10,676 nucleotides of DNA from JBFKAV01 sp041621405 (GTDB lineage Bacteria; Pseudomonadota; Alphaproteobacteria; Rhodobacterales; Rhodobacteraceae): positions 1-10,676 of the forward strand of contig JBFKAV010000124.1 of NCBI GenBank assembly GCA_041621405.1, in the 5' to 3' direction. A program made the position numbers and the translations under genes. The notes below the pieces were generated by a model. The model did no database searches. It worked only from the letters and a program-made list of their open reading frames with translations, and had not been told where the DNA came from. The first letter of the stretch is position 1. Each line of letters begins with the position of its first letter. Of the stretch, positions 1 through 6,094 are shown piece by piece.

Positions 1-37
1 ACCCCGCGGGCCCGGAGACGGGTGCCGCGGGGTTTTC
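1..37 (+). terminator. Intrinsic terminator of an upstream gene
   Basis: Bases 1-9 (ACCCCGCGG) pair perfectly with 25-33. Inside, CCCG (11-14) pairs with CGGG (19-22) around a GAGA tetraloop. The stem runs straight into TTTT at 33-36. A long GC stem followed by U residues is the textbook Rho-independent terminator. It reads on the plus strand, so the gene it ends lies left of the window. In many alphaproteobacteria rplT precedes pheS, but nothing here shows which gene it is. It separates pheS transcription from that upstream unit. Confidence 0.8.
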
Positions 38-50
38 GTTCGGGCCGTCG

Positions 51-113
51 GAAGGGGGCTGTCTGCCCCCCGTCGCCTTGCGGCGACTCCCCCCGAGGAT
101 ACTTGGATCAGGG
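51..113. repeat. Rhodobacterales-type intergenic double-hairpin repeat (REP-like)
   Basis: Two adjacent perfect hairpins are visible: GGGGGC (54-59) with GCCCCC (65-70), and GTCGCC (72-77) with GGCGAC (82-87). They are followed by a C-run and the tail CCCCGAGGATACTTGGAT. From memory, very similar elements (G-rich hairpin, GGCG hairpin, then CCCCGAGGATA-TTGG) recur in intergenic regions of Rhodobacteraceae genomes. Only one copy is in this window, so its repeat nature rests on that recollection. It lies between the upstream terminator and the candidate pheS promoter. Confidence 0.5.
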
Positions 114-135
114 TGAAGGGGGCTCGAGGGGTGGC

Positions 136-164
136 TTGCAATCGGGGGGGGCTCTCGCTAGCAG
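136..164 (+). promoter_or_regulatory. Candidate sigma-70-type promoter of pheS
   Basis: TTGCAA at 136-141 and TAGCAG at 159-164 are 17 bp apart, in the context CTTGC...GCTAG that is common in housekeeping promoters of this group. Transcription would start near 171, only about 10-20 bases ahead of the pheS start codon. That leaves no room for a leader-peptide attenuator of the kind that controls pheST in E. coli. This is a consensus match only. Confidence 0.45.
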
Positions 165-180
165 GGCGGCGGAAGCAAGG

Positions 181-1272
181 ATGGGCATGATGGAAGGCTT
201 GGACCAGCTCAGGGGCAGGTATCTCGACGCCGTGGCCGGGGCCGCCGACGAGGCGGCGCTGGAGGAGGTGCGGCTGAGGGCGCTGGGCAAGAAGGGCGAG
301 ATCAGCCTGAAGATGCGCGAACTCGGTCAGATGAGCGCCGAGGACCGGCAGCTGGCCGGGCCGGCGCTGAACGCCCTGCGCGACGAGGTGGAGTTGGCGC
401 TGAAGGCGCGGAAGGCGGCACTTTCCGACGCGGCGCTGGAGGAGCGGCTCAGGGCCGAGTGGCTCGACGTGACGCTGCCGGGGCGGCGGCGGCCGGCGGG
501 CACGGTTCACCCTGTGAGCCAGGTCACCGAGGAGGTGACCGCGATCTTCGCCGACATGGGCTTCGCCGTGGCCGAGGGCCCGCAGATCGAGAGCGACTGG
601 TACAATTTCGACGCCTTGAACATCCCGCCCGAGCATCCCGCGCGGCAGGAGCACGACACGTTCTTCATGGCGAGGGCCGAGGGCGACAACCGGCCGCCGC
701 ACGTGCTCAGGACCCATACCTCGCCGGTGCAGATCCGGGCGATGGCGGCGCATGGCGCGCCGATCCGGGTGATCGCGCCGGGCCGGGTCTACCGGATGGA
801 CATGGACCAGACCCACACCCCGATGTTCCACCAGGTCGAGGGGCTGGCGATCGACCGCGAGATCTCGATGGCGCAGCTGAAATGGGTGCTGGAGGAATTC
901 TGCCGGGCTTTCTTCGAGGTTGACGAGGTGGAGCTGCGCTTCCGCGCCTCGCATTTCCCGTTCACCGAGCCCTCGGCCGAGGTCGACCTGCGCTGCTCCT
1001 GGGAGGGCGGCCAGCTCAAGGTCGGCGAGGGCGAGAGCTGGATGGAGATCCTCGGCAGCGGCATGGTGCATCCCAAGGTGTTGTCGGCGGCGGGCGTGGA
1101 CCCCGAGGCCTGGCAAGGCTTCGCCTTCGGCATGGGCGTCGATCGGCTGGCGATGCTGAAATACGGGATTCCCGACCTGCGCGCCTTCTTCGATAGCGAC
1201 CTCAGGTGGCTCCGCCACTACGGCTTCGCCGCGCTCGACATGCCGACGGTGAGCGGAGGGTTGAGCCGGTGA
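181..1272 (+). CDS. pheS: Phenylalanine-tRNA ligase alpha subunit
   Basis: Catalytic subunit of the class II (alpha-beta)2 phenylalanyl-tRNA synthetase, which charges tRNA-Phe in the cytoplasm. The 363-aa product has the usual parts: an N-terminal charged helical arm (about residues 1-90) that binds tRNA; the catalytic core with HPARQEHDTFF near 151-161; motif 2 in VYRMDMDQTHTPMFHQVEG near 198-220; and motif 3, GFAFGMGVDR, near 312-322. The start is uncertain among ATG codons at 181, 187 and 190: GGAAG at 171-175 suits 181, while AAGG at 177-180 suits 187 or 190. The open frame extends upstream to 22, but that stretch covers the repeat and promoter and is not PheS-like. It ends at TGA 1270-1272, overlapping the GTG start of the next gene. 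Length is normal and the family assignment is firm. Unusually, pheT does not follow directly. Confidence 0.97.
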   Translation: MGMMEGLDQLRGRYLDAVAGAADEAALEEVRLRALGKKGEISLKMRELGQMSAEDRQLAGPALNALRDEVELALKARKAALSDAALEERLRAEWLDVTLPGRRRPAGTVHPVSQVTEEVTAIFADMGFAVAEGPQIESDWYNFDALNIPPEHPARQEHDTFFMARAEGDNRPPHVLRTHTSPVQIRAMAAHGAPIRVIAPGRVYRMDMDQTHTPMFHQVEGLAIDREISMAQLKWVLEEFCRAFFEVDEVELRFRASHFPFTEPSAEVDLRCSWEGGQLKVGEGESWMEILGSGMVHPKVLSAAGVDPEAWQGFAFGMGVDRLAMLKYGIPDLRAFFDSDLRWLRHYGFAALDMPTVSGGLSR

Positions 1273-1853
1273 TCGAAGTCTTCTCGTCCCTTTGGGAGAC
1301 GTTCACCCTGATTGACGGCGAGCTAATCGGCCTCGCATTCACGCTTCTTGCGGCGTTGATCCTCTACTTGTTCCGCGCAAAAGTGAAACTGATCTATGGG
1401 CGGGCGACAAATGCCCGGAATGTCATCTCCGTCGCGGACAAGGATGACCAATCCAGACTGAATGCAACAGAGATTTATACAGAGAAATTCTTCCTGCAGA
1501 ACCTTGGGCGCGCCGTCGCGAACAACGTTGAGTTCGTCCTCAGCAGTTTTCCCGCAGACGTCTCGGTCTGGCAGCCGAGAGATGTGCAGGTGAAGGGCGT
1601 AGAGAAGGGAAACTGCCTAGTAAGTATACCGCAGATTGCTCCCAAGGAGTTAGTTGTCATCGACTGTGTGTACCTCAATCGGAGGGCGGCCTTTGTAGCA
1701 TCTGTGAAGTGCGCGGAAGCGCTTGGAAAAGAAGTGCCGTTCTGGACGGTTCGTCGATTCCCAAACTGGTTTAACTGGACTCTGGTGGTTCTGATCTTTC
1801 TGGGAATTGCCCAAATCGTCCAAGTCGTTCTGAAACTTCTTGGTGGAATTTAG
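1269..1853 (+). CDS. Hypothetical two-TM membrane protein inserted between pheS and pheT
   Basis: I do not recognise this 194-aa protein. The start is GTG 1269, overlapping the pheS stop as GTGA, with a strong ribosome-binding site GGAGGG at 1255-1260, 8 bases upstream. An ATG at 1206 lies deep inside pheS and lacks such a site. Residues about 19-35 and 169-190 are hydrophobic and look like membrane segments. Between them is a soluble, beta-rich-looking stretch containing LQNLGRAVANNVEF (76-89), a pattern (N-x-G...A-x-N-V) seen in CARDB-like or Ig-like domains; that resemblance is only suggestive. Base composition differs from the flanks: two hand-counted 60-base rows (1381, 1621) give 55% and 45% GC, against 62% and 72% for two rows in pheS (841, 961). 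This suggests recent acquisition. Translation is probably coupled to pheS. Function is unknown. Confidence 0.8.
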   Translation: MIEVFSSLWETFTLIDGELIGLAFTLLAALILYLFRAKVKLIYGRATNARNVISVADKDDQSRLNATEIYTEKFFLQNLGRAVANNVEFVLSSFPADVSVWQPRDVQVKGVEKGNCLVSIPQIAPKELVVIDCVYLNRRAAFVASVKCAEALGKEVPFWTVRRFPNWFNWTLVVLIFLGIAQIVQVVLKLLGGI

Positions 1854-1966
1854 ATTGAATTCTCCTGCTCTAGGCATGGCGAGAGCGCCGACACTAGCGC
1901 TTCAGGCAGCGAGTCCGTTGGCGGGCCAGGCCGGGGGGTTGTGATGTGCGTGCCCAATCCCGCGCG

Positions 1967-2137
1967 TCAGCCGTCGCCGCGCTGGCTGTCGAGCTGCAGG
2001 ATCGTCGGCTTGGGCGGTGGGGCCTTCGCCTCCTGGACGGACTGGAACACCGCGTATCCCGCGCCGCCCATGATGAGCAGGAGCGCGAAGGCGAGCTTGG
2101 CGATGCCTGCGCCGCGATCCACCCTGGGCTTGGCCAT
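1967..2137 (-). CDS. Small single-pass membrane protein (56 aa)
   Basis: Minus-strand gene of 56 residues. The start ATG at 2137 has GGAGG five bases upstream; an earlier in-frame ATG at 2149 overlaps that site and is rejected. A basic N-terminus (AKPRVDR) is followed by one hydrophobic segment at about residues 12-31 and a polar, proline-rich tail (KAPPPKP, near 36-43). This predicts a single-pass inner-membrane protein with the N-terminus inside. Good translation signals, a clean charge-then-TM layout and divergence from pheT support a real gene. I cannot name its family. It converges on the upstream low-GC gene, with about 113 bp between their stops, and shares a 108-bp divergent spacer with pheT. 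Confidence 0.65.
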   Translation of the reverse strand: MAKPRVDRGAGIAKLAFALLLIMGGAGYAVFQSVQEAKAPPPKPTILQLDSQRGDG

Positions 2138-2245
2138 GCGAGCCTCCATCAGATGCCGGACGGGGCGAACCTACGCGCCGATCTGGCCGAAATCTTGGCA
2201 GCGGCGGGCGTCGCCTGCGAAAATCGCCGACAAGGGTAGCTGGAC
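2138..2245. promoter_or_regulatory. Divergent intergenic spacer: pheT and the small membrane protein
   Basis: This 108-bp gap lies between divergent starts, so it should hold a minus-strand promoter and possibly one for pheT. A weak plus-strand candidate is TTGGCA (2195-2200) with GAAAAT (2219-2224), spacer 18. I find no convincing minus-strand hexamers by eye. A promoter here would make pheT partly independent of pheS transcription. Confidence 0.3.
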
Positions 2246-4645
2246 ATGAAATTCACCCTCTCCTGGCTCCGCGACCATCTCGATACCACTGCCTCGGTCG
2301 AGGACATCGCCGAGGCGCTGACCGATCTCGGGCTCGAGGTCGAGGAGTTGACCAACCCCGCCGAGAAGCTGAAAGGCTTCACCATCGGCCGGGTGAAGAC
2401 GGCCGAGCAGCACCCGGATGCCGACAAGCTCCGGGTCTGCGTGGTCGAGACCGACGAGGGCGATCGTCAAATAGTCTGCGGCGCACCGAACGCGCGGGCC
2501 GGGATTCGCGTAGTGATCGCCAAACCGGGGATGTACATCCCCGGCATCGACGCGACGATCCAGGTGGGCAAGATCCGCGGCGTCGAGAGCCACGGCATGA
2601 TGTGCTCGGAGCGCGAGATGGAGCTTTCCGACGAGCACGAGGGGATCATCGAGCTGCCGTCGGGCGAGGTGGGCGAGAGCTTCGTCGACTGGCTCGAGGC
2701 GCACGACCCCGGCAAGGCCGACCCGATGTTCTACATCAAGGTCACGCCGAACCGGCAGGACGCGCTGGGCGTCCGCGGCATCGCCCGCGACCTCGCGGCA
2801 CGGGGGCTGGGGGTGCTGAAGCCGGAGGCGATCGCGCCGGTCGAGGGTACCTTCCCGAGCCCGATCGGGGTCAGTATCGAGCCCTCGCTGAAGGCGCACG
2901 GCTGCCCGCTCTTCACCGGCCGGGTGATCCGGGGGGTGAAGAACGGGCCAAGCCCGAAATGGCTGCAGGACCGGCTGCGCGCCATCGGGCTCCGCCCCAT
3001 CTCGGCCCTGGTCGATATCACCAACTTCTTCACCTACGGCTGGAACCGGCCCTTGCACGTGTTCGATGCCGACAAGGTGAAGGGCAACCTCCGCATCCAC
3101 CCCGCGAAGGGTGGCGAGGAGGTCGTGGCGCTCGACGGGCGGAGCTACCGCCTGGCCGAGGGCCAGATGGCGATCTCCGACGACGCCGGCCCGGAGAGCA
3201 TCGCCGGGATCATGGGCGGCGAGCATACCGGCGTGACCGGGGAGACAGTGAACGTGTTTCTGGAAAGCGCCTACTGGACGCCGATCGTGGTGGCCGCGAC
3301 GGGCCGGGCGCTGAAGATCCACTCCGACGCCCGCTTCCGCTTCGAGCGCGGCGTGGACCCGGACTTCACCCTGCCGGGGCTGGAGCTTGCGACGGCCATA
3401 ATCCTCGATCTCTGCGGCGGCGAGGCCTCCGAGGTGGCGATGGACGGCGAAGTGCCGGACACGACCCGCGCCTACCGCTTCGACCCCGGGCGCGTCGTTC
3501 GCCTCGTCGGCATGGACATCCCGGCCGAGGAGCAGCGGCTGACGCTGGAGGCGCTGGGCTTCCGGTTGGACGGCGAGATGGCGCATCCGCCGTCCTGGCG
3601 ACCCGACATCCAGGGCGAGGCGGACCTCGTCGAGGAGGTGGCGCGCATCGCCTCCCTGACCCAGCTCCAGGGGAAGCCGATGCCGCGGGCGAAACCCGGC
3701 GTGCCGAAGCCGGTCCTGACGCCGATCCAGCGCCGCGAGGCGATGGCGCGGCGGACGCTGGCAGCTCTCGGCTACAACGAGTGCGTGACCTATTCCTTCG
3801 TCGACGCCGCCTCGGCGCGGCTCTTCGGCGGCGGCACCGAGGCGACGCGGCTGGAGAACCCGATCTCGTCGGAGATGACCCATATGCGGCCCGACCTGAT
3901 CCCGGGGCTGCTGCAGGCGGCGGCGCGGAACCAGGCGCGGGGGTTCATGGACCTCGCGCTGTTCGAGGTCGGCCCGGCGTTCCAGGGCGGCGAGCCGGGC
4001 GAGCAGCACCTGATGGCCACGGGCCTTCTGGTCGGCCGGACGGGGCCGAAGGACGTGCACGGGGGCAGCCGGGCGGTCGACCTCTACGACGCCAAGGCCG
4101 ATGCCGAGGCGGTGCTGGCTTCGATCGGCGCGCCCGCCAAGGTGCAGGTCCTGCGCGGCGGCGCCGGCTGGTGGCACCCGGGCCGACACGGCGTGATCTG
4201 CCTCGGGCCGAAGAAGGTGCTCGGCGTCTTCGGCGAGCTGCACCCGAAGGTGCTCCGCGAGATGGACGTGAAGGGCCCGGGCGTCGCCTTCACGATCTGG
4301 CCCGAAGAGGTGCCGCAGCCGCGCGCCCGGGTGGCGACACGGGCGGCGCTGGCGATCTCGGACCTGCAGGCGGTGGAGCGCGACTTCGCCTTCGTGGTGG
4401 ATGCAGGCGTGGAGGCGCTGGCGCTCGCCAACGCCGCTGCCGGTGCCGACAAGGCGCTGATCGAGAGCGTGCGGGTGTTCGACGAGTTCATCGGCGGTTC
4501 CCTCGGCGAGGGGCGGAAGTCGCTGGCGATCACGGTGCGGCTGCAGCCGACCGAGAGGACGCTCACCGAGGCGGAGATCGAGGCGGTCTCGGCCCGGATC
4601 GTCGAGAAGGTGGCGAAGGCCACTGGCGGCGTCCTGAGGGCGTGA
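2246..4645 (+). CDS. pheT: Phenylalanine-tRNA ligase beta subunit
   Basis: Beta subunit of phenylalanyl-tRNA synthetase; it carries the tRNA-binding and editing functions and pairs with PheS. The 799-aa length is normal. Visible in order: a short N-terminal domain (LSWLRDHLD); an EMAP/OB-fold tRNA-binding domain at about 39-150 with HPDADKLRVC (56-65); a B3/4 editing domain at about 205-390; a B5 domain at about 400-475 (DPGRVVRLVG); a class II core-like region at about 490-690 with ENPISSEMTHMRPDLIPGLL; and a C-terminal FDX-ACB domain at about 705-798 (DFAFVVD...VRLQPTERTLTEAEIE). The start is ATG 2246 with AAGG at 2232-2235 upstream. It is separated from pheS by 973 bp with a minus-strand gene in between, so simple pheST cotranscription is doubtful. 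A perfect 20-bp palindrome lies inside at 2525-2544. Confidence 0.97.
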   Translation: MKFTLSWLRDHLDTTASVEDIAEALTDLGLEVEELTNPAEKLKGFTIGRVKTAEQHPDADKLRVCVVETDEGDRQIVCGAPNARAGIRVVIAKPGMYIPGIDATIQVGKIRGVESHGMMCSEREMELSDEHEGIIELPSGEVGESFVDWLEAHDPGKADPMFYIKVTPNRQDALGVRGIARDLAARGLGVLKPEAIAPVEGTFPSPIGVSIEPSLKAHGCPLFTGRVIRGVKNGPSPKWLQDRLRAIGLRPISALVDITNFFTYGWNRPLHVFDADKVKGNLRIHPAKGGEEVVALDGRSYRLAEGQMAISDDAGPESIAGIMGGEHTGVTGETVNVFLESAYWTPIVVAATGRALKIHSDARFRFERGVDPDFTLPGLELATAIILDLCGGEASEVAMDGEVPDTTRAYRFDPGRVVRLVGMDIPAEEQRLTLEALGFRLDGEMAHPPSWRPDIQGEADLVEEVARIASLTQLQGKPMPRAKPGVPKPVLTPIQRREAMARRTLAALGYNECVTYSFVDAASARLFGGGTEATRLENPISSEMTHMRPDLIPGLLQAAARNQARGFMDLALFEVGPAFQGGEPGEQHLMATGLLVGRTGPKDVHGGSRAVDLYDAKADAEAVLASIGAPAKVQVLRGGAGWWHPGRHGVICLGPKKVLGVFGELHPKVLREMDVKGPGVAFTIWPEEVPQPRARVATRAALAISDLQAVERDFAFVVDAGVEALALANAAAGADKALIESVRVFDEFIGGSLGEGRKSLAITVRLQPTERTLTEAEIEAVSARIVEKVAKATGGVLRA
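2525..2544. repeat. Perfect 20-bp palindrome inside pheT
   Basis: CCGGGGATGTACATCCCCGG equals its own reverse complement over 20 bp. It encodes PGMYIPG in the conserved EMAP-domain segment of PheT, so codon constraint may explain it. It could fold as an mRNA hairpin or act as a protein-binding site; nothing else supports a function. Confidence 0.6.
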
Positions 4646-4648
4646 GGC

Positions 4649-4677
4649 TTAACAGCCGGCGCCGCCTCTGCCACACT
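4649..4677 (+). promoter_or_regulatory. Weak candidate promoter for the PRTase-YtoQ pair
   Basis: TTAACA at 4649-4654 and CACACT at 4672-4677 are separated by 17 bp, in the 58-bp gap between the pheT stop and the next start. The -10 match is poor, so read-through from pheT is an equal possibility. Confidence 0.25.
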
Positions 4678-4703
4678 CGGCCCCTCTTGGCGTGAGGGCA
4701 GAC

Positions 4704-5366
4704 ATGTTCACGGACAGGGTGGAGGCAGGCAAGGCGCTGGCCGAAGCGGTGGCAAAGCTCGGCCTCGCGCGCCCGGTGGTGCTGGCGCTGCCGCGCGGCG
4801 GGGTGCCGGTGGCGGCCGAGGTGGCGCGCCGTCTGAAGGCGCCGCTCGGCCTCCTGATCGTGAGGAAGCTCGGCGTTCCGGGGCACGAGGAACTGGCCGC
4901 GGGCGCGGTCGGCGGCGGCACGCCTCCGGTGACGGTGTTCAACGAGCACGTGCTGGCGATGATCGGGATGAGCGAGAAGGATTTCGCCCCGCGGATCGCC
5001 GAGAAGGCGCGCGAGATCGAGGAGCGGCGGAAGACATACCTCGGCGACCGGGCACAGCCCGAGGTGAAGGGCGCGACCGCGATCGTGGTCGACGACGGCA
5101 TCGCCACCGGCGCCACGGTGAAGGCGGCACTCGAGGTGCTGAAGAAGCAGGGCGCGGCCAGGGTGGTGCTGGCGGTGCCGGTGGCGCCGGAGGACGCGGT
5201 GGCGGAGTTCGAGCCGCTGGTCGACGAATTGGTCTGCCTGCAGACGCCCGAGCCCTACATCGCCGTCGGCGCCCATTACGCGCGTTTCCCGCAGACCTCG
5301 GATGCCGAGGTGGTTGAGCTTCTGCGGGCGGCAGGTAGCCAAGCGAAGGAAAAGGACAGCAAATGA
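4704..5366 (+). CDS. Predicted phosphoribosyltransferase (PRTase family, COG1926-like)
   Basis: Cytoplasmic type I phosphoribosyltransferase-fold protein of 220 aa. The PRPP-binding loop is clear: AIVVDDGIATGATVKAAL at about residues 126-143, the standard hydrophobic-DD-G-x-x-TG(A/S)T pattern. An N-terminal LALPRGGVPVAAEVA (about 28-42) and IVRKLGVPGHEELAAGAV (about 52-69) match the COG1926-like predicted PRTases, whose acceptor substrate is not known to me. The start is ATG 4704, with GAGGG at 4694-4698 five bases upstream; the in-frame GTG 4692 overlaps that site and is rejected. Its stop overlaps the start of the YtoQ gene by four bases (ATGA, 5363-5366), so the two are surely cotranscribed and translationally coupled. 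The pairing suggests a nucleoside or nucleotide role, but the substrate cannot be read from the sequence. Confidence 0.88.
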   Translation: MFTDRVEAGKALAEAVAKLGLARPVVLALPRGGVPVAAEVARRLKAPLGLLIVRKLGVPGHEELAAGAVGGGTPPVTVFNEHVLAMIGMSEKDFAPRIAEKAREIEERRKTYLGDRAQPEVKGATAIVVDDGIATGATVKAALEVLKKQGAARVVLAVPVAPEDAVAEFEPLVDELVCLQTPEPYIAVGAHYARFPQTSDAEVVELLRAAGSQAKEKDSK

Positions 5367-5812
5367 CCCTCAACGTCTATCTCTCCGGCGAGATCCACAC
5401 CGACTGGCGCGAGGAGATAATGGCCGGCGCCAAGGGCCTCGACGTGGCGTTTTCGGGCCCGGTGACCGACCATGCGGCCAGCGACGACTGCGGGGTCGCG
5501 ATCCTCGGGGCCGAAGAGTCGAAGTTCTGGCACGATCACAAGGGCGCCAAGCTGAACGCGATCCGGACGCGCAAGGGGATCGAGGAGGCGGACGTGGTCG
5601 TCGTCCGCTTCGGCGAGAAGTACAAGCAGTGGAACGCCGCCTTCGACGCGGGCATTGCCGCGGCGCTCGGCAAGTCGCTCGTCGTCCTGCACGGGCCCGA
5701 GCATGCCCATGCGCTGAAGGAAGTGGATGCCGCGGCGCTGGCGGTGGCCGAGGAGCCGCGGCAGGTGGTCGAAATCCTGCGCTACGTCCTGACCGGTGCG
5801 CTGCCGGGCTAG
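5363..5812 (+). CDS. ytoQ: YtoQ family protein
   Basis: A 149-aa protein matching the YtoQ family. Diagnostic stretches are MTLNVYLSGEIHTDWR at the N-terminus, a FSGPVTDHAASDDCG segment, ESKFWHDHKGAKLNAIRTRK in the middle, and KYKQWNAAFDAGIAAALGK (about 88-106). The last resembles the segment that carries the catalytic Glu in nucleoside 2-deoxyribosyltransferases, with Asp in FDAG at a comparable place. The fold relation to that superfamily is established only loosely, and no activity is known to me. The start ATG 5363 overlaps the PRTase stop and follows an AAGGAAAAGGA purine-rich site. Length is normal and the gene is complete. Coupling to a phosphoribosyltransferase fits a role in salvage or clearance of nucleosides or bases; this is inference. 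Confidence 0.85.
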   Translation: MTLNVYLSGEIHTDWREEIMAGAKGLDVAFSGPVTDHAASDDCGVAILGAEESKFWHDHKGAKLNAIRTRKGIEEADVVVVRFGEKYKQWNAAFDAGIAAALGKSLVVLHGPEHAHALKEVDAAALAVAEEPRQVVEILRYVLTGALPG

Positions 5813-6094
5813 GGGCCGGGGTCGGCGAGACGCCTTGATGGCCGGTGGCGCTTCAGCCCGAGATTCTGAATTCCTGCGTGCATGAAATCTCCGTGCGGAC
5901 CACCGGCCGTGGTGGGCGCAATGGTCGACTCGCGGGGGCGGCTCTGGTGGTGGCTGGACCTCGGGCCTCCGGCAGGAGTGCCACTGGTGGCGGTGGTGGC
6001 GTGGAGGTGGGCAGTTCTTCTGTCGCTAAACGTGGGCGATCGCAGAAAACTCTCCCATTACGTGTTTTCACGAAAGTTCCTTCGCCTCGCCGCG
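5813..6094. other. Noncoding spacer, GGTGG-rich, between ytoQ and GST 3' ends
   Basis: About 280 bp between two convergent genes. It holds CCACC (5900-5904) paired with GGTGG (5911-5915) around a 6-base loop, TGGTGGTGG at 5945-5953, and repeated GGTGG/GTGGCG units to about 6017. The plus-strand frame through the triple TGG stays open far into the antisense of the GST gene and is not protein-like. The last ~60 bases are more AT-rich. There is no hairpin with a T-run, so I cannot assign a terminator to either gene. Confidence 0.5.

Noticed and set aside
22..180. N-terminal extension of PheS up to base 22
   Set aside because: Would translate the terminator, repeat and promoter; relatives start near residue 1 of the 181-190 ATG cluster.
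1885..1903. Short hairpin AGCGC...GCGCT after the low-GC gene as a terminator
   Set aside because: Only five base pairs, an 8-base loop and no T-run; too weak to call.
2171..4243. Very long open frame (690 codons) on the minus strand opposite pheT
   Set aside because: Its protein is rich in Arg, His, Leu, Asp and Ala in the pattern produced by reading a GC-rich gene backwards. There is no recognisable domain, and pheT on the plus strand is certain.
2602..4695. Long plus-strand open frame overlapping pheT in another frame
   Set aside because: Low-complexity Arg/Gly/Ala protein, fully overlapping pheT; a GC-composition artefact.
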